From Apostichopus japonicus (taxonomy: Eukaryota; Echinodermata; Holothuroidea; Aspidochirotida; Stichopodidae), in the NCBI RefSeq assembly GCF_037975245.1, contig NC_092562.1:26858054-26922053 (forward strand): a stretch of DNA of 64,000 nt. Reading direction: 5' to 3'. Below, one piece after another: positions 36,558-47,575 of the stretch (its first letter is position 1; each line of letters starts with the position of its first letter). A program made the translations under genes and the position numbers. The notes beneath the pieces were generated by a model, which made no database searches, was not told the origin of the DNA, and saw only the letters and a program-made list of their open reading frames with translations.

Positions 36558-36593
<36 letters not shown>

Positions 36594-37518
36594 CGTGCTA
36601 CTAAAAGTCCACGACTAAAGAAATTTCACGTTTCGATAAGAATTAATTACTATCAATTGTTATGCATAGGTATGTGTGCTAAGAAGTTTCTGTTTGCAAT
36701 CCATTTTCTGTAGAAAGTGAAGAATGTTAAAAATTGTACAAACATTGGTTAACAGATAAACGGTTCCTCAAATTAACCAATTATAACTGTTATAAGACGT
36801 TCATGAATTGATTGAATGATACTGGTAGCAACAATAAACCGACAATTTGAATGTATTATTATATTTGTTGATAATGAGTTTTATTCAAATATTTGGACCG
36901 TACAATAAAGCTTGATCAAATTATATCAGGACAACATAAATATAAGCATTTGCTAAACTTTAGCGATGATGTAAGCTATTTATCAAGGTGGTTCAAATTC
37001 AATGCAACAAGTGAATGCTTAAATAATAGAAAACATATAGATAAGCCAAATGAATGTAACATACATATCTACACCTTAGCATATAATCTGTCATCCTGCG
37101 TTGTTGAAACATCATATTTTTGGCTATTACACGGAGATAATTATCTCTAAGAAAAACGTTACTTTTCTATTGTTGTGACCTGGTGGTACAGGTATTGTTA
37201 CGTTAATAATCTCAATACTTTCAAATTTGATCCATGTAAAAATACAAAGTTTGTATCAAGGGTGATGCAATGTGTACAATACAAACACCAAACTAGTCCT
37301 TTAATTCGCACGTTCTCATTCTTTATCATACGGATGCTCGCAGCATAAATTTGATCAGCGCGTAAGAGTCATTATAACGTAGTCACGTTGAAGAATGAAA
37401 AGCGTTATCCTATCTGTTTTATAAAAATCCTAATATATAAATTATGGCATATGATGTAAAGCTCGGTTATTCAATATAACACATAAAAATTAGAAAGTTA
37501 TAAGATTAACAAATATAC

Positions 37519-38156
37519 TTGGAACATAGTAGTAAATTTCATCACTGCTAGAACTTTCACCTCCACTTGTTGCCAGCGTCATTTGGATGCTGTGATTCCC
37601 TTCTGACTTGAGATCAGTGAGCGTCAATGAGGTATTTGAAGGATCTTTTATGGTAAACTTGCCTTCGTGTAGTGTTTCCAAGTTAATTGATGCATAGAAT
37701 ATAGTTAACACAGTCACACCAGAACTACATGATATGTCATCAGTGGGAACCTAGGAAAACAGAACGGATTAAAATACAATTACAAGTGTAAAACATTAAG
37801 TGGTCTTATGCTTTTGGACAATCAAATCCAGCGAGATAAGCTGCCACCCTGTTTACCAAAGCATAATATGAAATAGGGCAGCCAACTTTTCTGCATAATT
37901 TCCCCTTGAAAGAACGTTCATTAATGGCTTCGTATCAACTATAAGGTTTAATAAATACAGGAATGTTACCGAATAATATAATAATCGACAAAACTGTAGC
38001 CATTTCCAATAGTGTTGGCATTCAGTTAAATTGAAGAACTTGACAATATCTCGGAGAATGAAAATATAAAAATTCAAACCTTCCAAGATATTTTCACATT
38101 TTCCTGATCTTCTCCATCGACTTCTGCAATAACATTCATTGGGCTAGCCTCAGGAA
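37519..38156 (-). CDS. Fibronectin type III domain split over two exons
   Basis: Exon 38080-38156 (77 bases, phase 1 to 0) encodes PEASPMNVIAEVDGEDQENV then KISWK. Exon 37519-37750 (232 bases, phase 0 to 1) continues VPTDDISCSSGVTVLTIFYA, TSLTLTDL and HSIQMTLATSGG. Together they form one FN3-like domain, and the joined phases allow insertion between phase-1 domains. Upstream exons were not identified; a Penelope-like element lies beyond. Confidence 0.75.
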
Positions 38157-38829
38157 CTTGTGTAAAAATGAAATTATGAAAATTAAATTCTAGTTATAAA
38201 AGGCAACGTCAATTGAAGATGGATGTAATTAAATGCTTAAGGTGAAGTTCTCCATGGTGTATGATAACTAACGTATGGGGTTAATGGTAAGCCAGTTTTG
38301 CTTTAAACAAGAATAAACGTGTCTCGCGGTAAGATGCACATTGAATCTGGTTTCTTTGCTTGATAAAGTTCGGGTAATATGTGGATGAAGAGATTGAGTT
38401 TTACTAGTTGTTATCATCTCGTTCAAGATGTGTTATTTAATGTACAAAACACAGCCACAAAAATCTCTAATTCATAGCTTGACCTGTATATACAATAGCT
38501 AATTAATGATGAAACTTATTTGCAATAAAACTATTGCAAATAGATGAACCACACTTGGACAAACCCTAAAAATTATGTTTCTGGAGACCAAAGTGTCACC
38601 TTATAAAAGGTAGAAGTAGGAATGTGCTCGAGAAAAACGGCCCTTTTTAGGGCCAACAAATTTTTCCAGAAAGAGCTACTTTCCTCTCCTTCAACATGCA
38701 AAATGTACTTTCTCTCTCTCAACCTCTCTCATCGTCATCTAAAAGACGCAAATATGTCCGATCAGTGAAAGCTAATAAAAGCTCCGAAAAATTCCGCACC
38801 ACCAACAGGGAGCTACAAATATACGTAGT

Positions 38830-40620
38830 CACTCAAAAGCCCAAAATCTTCGAAAAGAAGCAGAAACACTAAAAAAGTTCGTAAAGAACCTATCAGACAG
38901 AAGCATGTCCAATATAGAGTTTATTGCGCTGGGAAAAGGTCTGAAGTTCATAGCAACTCCAGTAAAACCTAAACGAAGTGATCTTCTCAAGTCTTTAAAA
39001 GACCTAAAATGAAAAATGAGAATCCGCTTCATCATGCAGAATAAAATGAAAAAAAAATTACAAAATTCCGTCTACCCTCTACATGGTCACCTAACATGAC
39101 TTTTAGTAAAAACCTAGAGGACTACTTGGAAAAAAAAAACGACCGCTCTGTTATTGTCAAACCCTTCGATAAAGGTAGAGACATTGCTATAATGACTCAC
39201 TCAGACTATCAGGCAGAAATTGAGAGGCAATTAGCTAGTCACCTCTACGAAAAGTTAAAAAGTGATATGACGTTTCAAACTAAAAGTTTAGTCCAGGAAA
39301 CACTAATTGAAATGTTCTCTGCAAAAGAGATCGATAAAAGCACCTTCGAGTACTTGTCACCATATAGCCACAAGATCCGCACACCGGTCATATATGTGCT
39401 ACCAAAAATTCATAAAGCACCCCGGCTAACTCAAAATTTGCCGGTAGACCGATAATAAGTGGAAACGGATCACCGACCGCAAAAATATCGGAATTTTTGG
39501 ACTATTTCTTGCTTCCTATTGTAATAAAACAAAGCACTTATGTGAAAGACATAAATCACATTCTGCAAATTTTGGAAGCCACCCCGTTACCAAAAACGGT
39601 ACTACTTGCTACACTCGATGTCGTCGCCATGTAAACCAATACTCCCCAAGAGGAGGCATTAGATATATGTCAAGAAGTCTATGAAAAGACGGAAAAAAGC
39701 GAATATGGAATAAATAAAATATCTTCCATATCCATGCGCAAACTAATTGAACTCATCTTAACAAGAAAGTGTTTCGAGTTCAATAACCAATTCTATCTAC
39801 AAAAGATCGGTTGCGCCATGAGTAGCCAAGCCTCTCCGGAAATCTGCGATATCGTCATGCATAGACTTGAAAACCAGATTTTACCGACAGATAATAAAAT
39901 CTTAAAATGGCTCCGCTATAGAGATGACATTCTATTGCTCTACGACGGTACAAATCAGGAACTTGAACACCTAGTAAAAAGGTTGAATGAAGTTTACGGT
40001 AGAAATATCAAACACCGAGGTAACATACCTAGATTTGAAAATCTTCAAAGGTACAAGGTTCGAAACCAATGGGTTATTAGACACTAAAGTCCACACTAAA
40101 CCCACGGAAACCTTCCAATACCTCGACAGAAACTCTGCACACCCACTTGCCACTTTTAAAGGCTTCATTAAAGGGGAAATATTACGATACGCACGTCTCT
40201 GTAACAACGAGACTGATTTCTTACAGAAAAAGAACGCGTTCACAGAGAAACTGTTACTCCGTAACTATAAGAAAGAGGAAATTGCCACAGCCACTAAAGG
40301 CATAAAATTTGAAAACCGTAGGCATTACCTCACTACCAATCCTATACAAAAGGAACCACCACTGGTGTTCAAGCTTACCTATACACCCCATATCAAAACA
40401 ACGCATCTGAAAAAAGCACTTTTGAAACATTGGCACCTAATTTCGCAACACGCGGAATTATCCAAACTGTTTCCAAAAGAACAGATTCTTGCCTACAAAA
40501 GGGCCCAAAATCTCAAAGATTTACTTGTTAACTCAAGGTTTCGTACTAACGAAGAATCAGCTGACTCTCAAGGTGCACACGAAGCTCTTTTAGATGCTCT
40601 TATAGATGCACTATGAGTCC
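38830..40620 (+). mobile_element. Degenerate Penelope-like retroelement (reverse transcriptase)
   Basis: Three + frames carry successive parts of one RT: SNIEFIALGKGLKF near 38910, IVKPFDKGRDIAIMTHSDY and VIYVLPKIHKAP (39096-39455), then IISGNGSPTAKISEF, LDVVAM-stop-TNTPQEEA, GCAMSSQASPEICDIVM and WLRYRDDILLLY (39452-40087), and finally VTYLDLKIFKGTRF, TFQYLDRNSAHPLATFKG and KRAQNLKDLLVNSRF (39987-40616). The LPKIHK motif and the FKG/KPT thumb-like region are typical of PLE reverse transcriptases. Frameshifts near 39450 and 39985, a TAA at 39632-39634 and a TGA near 39010 make it defective. No GIY-YIG domain follows. A hammerhead core lies 80 bases downstream. Confidence 0.82.
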
Positions 40621-40697
40621 ATAAAAACTCGTGCACAGAAAATAGATGCATTTTGAGAACGAGACGCTCATGCCGAATATAAAATATTCAAAGGCTT

Positions 40698-40748
40698 ACT
40701 ACTGATGAAGCTCCTCCTATAAAAGTGGAGAGCAGAAACCGGTCTAAT
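40698..40748 (+). ncRNA. Hammerhead-ribozyme-like core downstream of the Penelope-like element
   Basis: CTGATGA (40702-40708) is followed by a stem II with GCTC/GAGC (40710-40713 with 40730-40733), then GAAA (40735-40738) and a palindromic ACCGGT stem III (40738-40743). The predicted cleavage triplet is GUC, after 40744. Stem I is poor (TA pairs at the core, then a mismatch). Position next to a PLE on the same strand agrees with the known presence of hammerheads in these elements. Confidence 0.6.
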
Positions 40749-40759
40749 TGGTCATAAGA

Positions 40760-42950
40760 ACCTACGCTAGTCTTTCCTACTATTAAAAGTACACTCAATT
40801 CACCTAATAGGTGCAATTATGTTTCACCATGAGGAGCATGCTATAAGTTCATGTTCTTCGGGCCCTCCCTTAGAAATACTTCAGGTTCTTGGCCACTACG
40901 TTGCGTTAGATAGTGTAAAACCGCCTACACCCCCATTTCACACTGCGGGTATGAGTGAGCAAAGGCTGAACGTTTGCTGATTCATTCCTTTTACCACAAA
41001 GAAATATCACAATTCGCGGATAATTGGTTCTGGAGTAAAATGCGTTCTTGATTAATCAGGATTAGTTTGGGATTTCCAGTCGTAACGCTAGTTCATTCCA
41101 CTCACGATACAAATTACTTAAGGTGACGTTTGCACGTTTACATTATAGTTTCACTACTAAGCCTTAAAGAGTATCCTAAGTAGGGTATCTCTACTAGACA
41201 ATGACCTACGTTGTCTGCAACCTTAAAACGAGGTTTAATTTAGAAGGCTGAATAGTACGACGGTTATATAGCAGTCGTTTGAACTCTTATATATTAATCT
41301 CTCTTTTTTTCAAAGCGAGGAGATCCAATATTGTTTTTTTCTGGACTGATTTAAAGCCCCGTAAATTGAGTTATTTTATATAATAAATAGGGAACAAGTG
41401 GAACTTGTATTATGTGGTACTTTAAAGCGTTTGTCTGATTTGAATTGAAATTGTTTAAATTGTAGTAATTTATCATATATGATAAAATTTGCTAATAAAT
41501 ATGGTAAACCATTTGCACTTTCTATGAGACATCTTATGAAATCATTGAAACATGCCAGTCTTTGCTCATTGTCTGAAAAAAAAATGCTCCGTTGAGAAGA
41601 AAAACATGCACCATGAAAGGCTGACCATCAAAGAATATCAACGAAACGCCTAAAAATATTTAAAAAAAAGTTAGTCAGCCATGAAATAGTGATGAATACG
41701 ATTAATGATATCGGTGAGCTATTGTTGTCCAGAACCATTGCGGTTCAAATTGGTAGACAGCAACACTCTCAGTTTGCATTTCTTGTTAGGCCAACTACAC
41801 TGTGCACACAAGTTAATCACCGAGGGTAAGTAGCCTAACATTAAACATCCGAGTAACTTATTTAGTAAATTTAATACGAACATATGAAATCAATCATTTG
41901 AATTGATAGTAATTTAAAACGGAAATCCTAGGTATAAAAGTTTGATGTATTATATTTATTTAAGGAATATTTCCCGAACCAGTTGCCACTTTGGTTACTA
42001 GAGGTTTAGCTGTCGTCATACCGGTGACTTAAGACGTAAGTTGAAAAATGTACTTAATTACTCATTAAATACCATCATTCTTCTTTACGCTAATGCATTT
42101 CTTACATAAATTAACTATCAATTTAATATAATACTGTTTGGTATTGTGCATGGAGTTTTCGATCGTTTGATTATGAAATTCGCTGTAGCCTGGGTTTTTT
42201 TTTTTGCGTAGTGTCTCGTAGTATGAGGAATATACTTAATTTATAAGTATAGTGTGCTATATACATACAGGCTATATAGCACCGGTAATTATACAACGTG
42301 AAGAGATTGCTCGTGAGCAATTAAGAAGGCCATTCCGTAGGTGTATAATTTCAAGTAGCTGTTTGTCTCCACAGTATACTAGATATGCTAGTGACATGAC
42401 TCACCAGATTGATGTCGAGACCTATTAATCAAAGAACGAGACATGGATGTTCGAAACTCAGAGTGACACCATCGAGACCTCCACGAATGCATTCTTTCTA
42501 ATGTTATATAGCACATAATTATCAATAACCATTTTGATACTGCAAAGAAACCAAATATCTGTGAAAGAATGCTTCCACAATTTGGCTTAGGTGATCTTCA
42601 TTAACTGAAAATGTTGCCATATGGAGCTGTACTTTATCAAAAGTAAAGTTCGGCTGCAGTGAAGATTTAGCATGAAGCCTACATCATCAGATAATGTAGG
42701 TTAACGGTGCTCGTGATTGGTTTCATCTCACTTACATTTTGATTGTCTTTCTGGTTCTGATTCAAAAGGTACCGTCAACCTACCGTCCCTTCTAAACGTA
42801 CGACCATATGATTTAAAGCAGATACAAATGTAAGGGAGTACCAAATTGGGGGGGGGGGGGGAGTTTCGGGGGAAGTTAAAATATGTCCGTGGGTCATATG
42901 TTCTTGCTAAATAATATTCACATGGATGTTATTTATATATATAGTGACCG
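40760..42950. other. No gene recognised
   Basis: AT-rich DNA with a G tract near 42848-42860. No upstream exon for gene 3 was found on the + strand, although its two last exons lie further right. Confidence 0.45.
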
Positions 42951-42965
42951 CAATATTGGTACATA

Positions 42966-42999
<34 letters not shown>

Positions 43000-43078
43000 C
43001 ATAGAGTAGGTTGGCGTCTATCTTGGCGCAGAGTGCTCTATGTCCATTGGACAGAGCGTAATATATGTTGTATGACAA

Positions 43079-43124
43079 AGTTGTCTGAAGATCGCTATAA
43101 CGCGTGAAACTCCGAGTAACAACT
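43079..43124 (+). ncRNA. Type I hammerhead ribozyme motif B
   Basis: GTTGT (43080-43084) pairs with ACAAC (43119-43123). Core CTGAAGA (43085-43091) fits the CUGANGA consensus. Stem II is CGC-TATAAC-GCG (43093-43104) beside a T-T mismatch. GAAA is at 43106-43109; stem III is ACTC-C-GAGT (43109-43117). Cleavage is predicted after A43118 (GUA). Flanking text TCCACTAGTCTCA is shared with motif A, and a TA array follows. Confidence 0.75.
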
Positions 43125-43156
43125 ACTAGTGTTCCACTAGTCTCATCTAGTATCAA

Positions 43157-43157
43157 C

Positions 43158-43220
<63 letters not shown>
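43157..43220. repeat. (TA)n microsatellite
   Basis: About 60 bases of TA directly after the conserved tail of hammerhead motif B. Confidence 0.95.
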
Positions 43221-43224
<4 letters not shown>

Positions 43225-43424
43225 AGTAAATGAATAACGCATAACTGACTTTTCCCAATTATTCATTTACTATAGAATTACAGTATATATAAAAAGCCGA
43301 TATTTTCATGAAGTCCATTCCCTCCATTGTGTCGAATGAGACTTTGGTTTACATCCTGGTTACACTAGATACAAGGAAATGTAGCTACTGACTGGCGCCA
43401 TAGCATATACATGGCTATATTGGG

Positions 43425-43575
43425 ATCGCCACATACAAAGGGCTCGGAATCTCAGATGGTAGATCGTCGGGCTGGGGATCCAGTGGTCATTAGTCCGAAT
43501 CCCGGTTTGTTCAACAACAACAACAAAAAAAAAAACATTTGGCACTTGGTCTGGCAAGAAATAAGATTATATTGT
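43425..43575 (+). mobile_element. tRNA-like SINE
   Basis: CTCAGATGGTAGATCGTCGG resembles a Pol III A box and TAGTCCGAATCCCGG a B box, at tRNA-like spacing. A (CAA)n then poly(A) tail follows (43512-43537). The anticodon arm is distorted, so this is a retroposon rather than a tRNA gene. Confidence 0.65.
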
Positions 43576-44123
43576 CTTCTTACAATAACACTTCTAATTT
43601 TGGAGAAAACTTGATGAATTATTGAATTTGTCAAAACAATCAGATTTATCCTTCACCCAAACGATGTTTCTAGTGAGAACGAATGAGCATGCCGTACATA
43701 ATTCTAGTGAACATTCATGGTATACTGTCCTCTTCTGCATAAAACTATTCAGTGTATTCTTTTTTTATTGATAACTTTTCTTGATCTTCTGCTTCTCCTT
43801 GCAAAAACATCTTCCCATAACACGTCATACAAAGACAAAGGCATTCCAAGCACACAAAAACTTAAAGGTACTCCTTCTGGTGAAAGTATATAGAATATCT
43901 ATCAGATACAGGGTGATGCCATAGTGTTATATCCATGAAAAATTCGAAGTGTTATAGGCATCGTGATGTGCGTTCATGCTGCAGTGAATTCAATTGTTTT
44001 CCTTGAAATATCTTAATAACTGGATATTTTCAGCATTGTCGAAGTATCTAAGAATATAACAGCGAACCCATGTACATTGTGATACTGTACTCATTCACTA
44101 TTTCCTTTATACTTATTATATAG

Positions 44124-45083
44124 AAATGGTGCTGGTCACACTGGAATTTTCCTGGCAGTAAAATCCGAAATGGAAAGGATGAGGATGGAAAACAAAGTTG
44201 ATTAATTCAGCACAGTTCGACAGCTGAGAGGAAGCAACCATAGTATGATTCTTTCAAAGGTTGGTTCACGTGTTGCTCATAGCAATGTACTCCACCATAC
44301 TAAGTACACTGGCTTCTATTTGAGTACTCATACTCGTTTAAAAAATGAAAAAGAGTATCCTTTTGGTTGTGTGACCCAATCAACTTGTCTTTCGAGGATA
44401 TTTCCTACCACTTGTCATATGCGCACATGTAAGAGTAGCGGTTAGAATGTCCTCCGCAAACATAATACATTCCCCGTTCAGCCCTTACCGGAAACGAGAT
44501 TCCCTTCACATATCATCAAAATGCGGATATGAAGTGTTACTGGAAGGAGTATTTCGTGATAGTACCTTTCTGGTTTGAAAATTAAAAACAAAAAATTTAT
44601 TTTTTGCAAATGTCGTTAACAATGACTACACTGTAGTGATGATCAATAGGGGTGCCGGTCTCTGGTGCAGGCGAGGGTACGAGAAGTACACGCTAGCCTC
44701 GCAACACACTAAACACTCGTACAATAATAATGGTTGGTAAAAGTCGGTTCCCACCTACGATCGTCATCGGAATGTAGTTCAAGTTTCCTGTCTTTGTGAT
44801 TCACTTAACTAAAGTACTTTGCAGTAACATGACTGATGCAAACTTTTTCAAATATATCTACAACTTTATCTTGATTATAATTTCCTTTAATTTGCAAAAT
44901 ATTTGGATGTGGTATAGCAATGTAGTGTGAAAGCACACATAACGAGCACAGTAAAACGCAGTTGTAACTTTTAAATGCAGTTCGTATAATGTATCCTCAT
45001 TTTGTACACAGGATGATTACGGCCTTTGTCATCACCTTCTCAAGGAAGATAATCCAGAAGAACCAGTTTATGCCAACATATGA
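44124..45083 (+). pseudogene. Orphan last two exons of an RPTP paralogue, with in-frame TAA
   Basis: Exon 44124-44259 (136 bases) encodes [20 protein letters not shown] and ends LRGSNHSMILSK, but carries TAA at 44203-44205 in frame (KVD-stop-FST). Exon 45012-45083 (72 bases) encodes DDYGLCHHLLKEDNPEEPVY then ANI-stop. Sizes and phases equal exons 9 and 10 of gene 1, and the P-loop Arg is again His. No exons for D1 or the rest of D2 were found upstream in the window. Most simply a partial duplicate, now a pseudogene. Confidence 0.85.
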
Positions 45084-45364
45084 TAACAAAACACAAACAT
45101 GTATGTTTTAGAAAACCGCAAAATAATACGCAGGTCACGTATAATGCTCAGTGATATTTTGTCTTTAATAAATGCTTCAATCATTGCAAGATATTAGCAA
45201 CATTTGTATTACATAACTATGAATATCACTGCTTTAAGCAAATGACATGAATGATGTGTGTGTGTTAAGAACAAAACTTTATGTAATCGAATTACAATAA
45301 TAGATGAAAACGTGTATGTGTAACAATAATTCAATGTTCTTTGTCTAAATATAATTCAGTAAAG

Positions 45365-45660
45365 AGCCGTAGCCTGGGTGAAATCCCCAGCGGGCAGCGG
45401 AGAGACATCACGTATCGCCCAAATGTCACGTATTGATGCTTTTGATGTGTGTATATACCATGGCCTTTTTAAAAGAATAAATGGGGGAGGGTGGCATTCC
45501 CAGAAAGGGACCAAACTGACACTATCTAAGCGGACCGCCGACATCGGTTGGCGTATCATAGCAAGGAAATATTTGCCTAAAATTGCCTCCCAGTTTGCCG
45601 GTAATGGCACTTACAAGGACTTGTAAGTTGCATCTTAACATTCTTTAGTTTGAGATCTCG
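45365..45660. mobile_element. Fragment of the CTATCTAAG-type transposon family
   Basis: ACTATCTAAGCGGACCGCCG, CATCGGTTGGCG and CTTGTAAGTTGCATC match internal blocks near 33840-33960. No terminal repeats are seen. Confidence 0.6.
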
Positions 45661-47310
45661 TTTTAGTAATTTACACTTCTAAAAAACTTGTAAATTAGAA
45701 AAAAAATATATTCCTTCGGTAAATGGGACTTAACGTTACTTTATAAACTCTACTTCATTCATTGTTTAACACAGGTAATTGAATATATAAAAGCACTCGT
45801 GCCTTTCATCTTGAGTTGCACAATAATGACTTATGAAATCATAAGAAATGATATGAACATATCGCTCAAACTAACTGAAATAGCGCATAATGTCCAGGCG
45901 TTCACATTACCGTAAGCTTACTTTCATTTAGGAAGTGGTAATCTCAGGGTGCATCTTCGTCCTACATATCCGCCCGCAGGCTGCGGCCATGGCATACGTG
46001 TTTTGTGGCAGAAAAGGTGACATTTGCCTACATAAACCAATCTGTTACTTTAACGAATTTTTTTCCTCTTCGTACTCAGAATATTACGAAAATCACAGAA
46101 ACCTTCGAAAAAGTTACATCAATAATTTTTCTTGGGTTATTGTTATACCGTTTTTCAAATGTTTTATTTTCACTTTCACATTTAGTCAGTTATAACAGTT
46201 AAATAATAGGGATATTCATATATCTAAAACATTGAAAGTTGTACTCTATACCCAGATGTTATGAAATACGTTTTAAAATCAATCATTGTAAGAAAGACAA
46301 CGTAATTGCTTCGTAAACATTTTGACCACGTTACAACTTTTAATAACTTTTAAAATGTAATTGATAAAGCGCAGAAATGAAATTTCAAAGAGTGCTTATT
46401 TTCGCATAGTTACTTACAACAGAACAATGAAACGCTTTGAAAAGGTGGATATTGTTTCGGTTTTTTTTTAACACACTGGATTTACATATTTTTAGAGCAT
46501 TTTCAGAGTCATCGTATATTTTGCTTTTCAAACAATGCTACACATTATAAGTCTGGGTTTACCTCAGGTGAAACAATTCCGCTACATATACAGATGACAA
46601 TCCTCAGTGTTAAGCTGTTTTTATGTGAGAAATTTCAATTTTATGTTTAGATCTTTTAGTATCTTCTTGTCAATTGTTATACCCCTTATACATGTATTTT
46701 TCTCTTCTTGAGTCTAAATTGGAATTTAAAACCTTTCTAAAAACGGTTGATAAACTTTTGACAAATAACACTGGTTATATCTGGTATATGAAGGTCAGTA
46801 ATTGGACACTGATGTTGACTAGACATGCATTATAATAGTAACAGTCATCGTATCCACAATTCATATAATTTGAAACCATTGTTCTACACAAATATTTTGA
46901 AGTTTCGATCACAAAATATCTTTCTGTAATTTGTTAGACCGTCCATGCAACTTTGTTCTATATTTTACATTGTAGAATTCGTAGAATAAATGCACATTTC
47001 TATATAGACAACCAGCATAAAATAAGCTTTATATTGTCCGTATGTTAGTATGAATTCACAATAAATCGTATATGGAAACGAGTCCGTAAACGGTATAGCC
47101 AGTACGTTTTGTTGGGAGAGTGACATATTCTGCATGGTTTAACAAAGAAAAAAAAGTAACGGTATTTAAAGTACACTCAATAATGCCGAGGACTAATGCA
47201 TGGAAAGTTTCAAATCACATCACAACATTTGATAAGTGAAACTAGTTTGCTCTGCTTCCTATACTTGGTGCATTTATTTCTTTAAAAACACGAGGATGTG
47301 TAGTCGTGGA

Positions 47311-47575
47311 GTAGCTAAAGTATTTCAACATCAGTATATTTATACATCCAATACAAAATTCCGTTATGGCATGAGAAAATAAACAAGAGATTATAAAACC
47401 GTGACTATAGGTTTCACTTTTTAAGGTTCAACGTGTTAGCTAAAGTAGTAGCTAAAGTATTTCAACATCAGTATATTTATACATCCAATACAAAATTCCG
47501 TTATGGCATGAGAAAATAAACAAGAGATTATAAAACCGTGACTATAGGTTTCACTTTTTAAGGTTCAACGTGTTA
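47311..47575. repeat. 137-bp direct tandem duplication
   Basis: GTAGCTAAAGTATTTCAACA begins at 47311 and again at 47448, and AAGGTTCAACGTGTTA ends at 47438 and 47575. The copies appear identical apart from their edges, so this is a recent duplication or an assembly artefact. Confidence 0.9.

Noticed and set aside
43425-43500. tRNA gene
   Set aside because: A and B box-like segments are present, but the anticodon arm does not form a 5-bp stem with 7-base loop, and a CAA/poly(A) tail follows, fitting a SINE.
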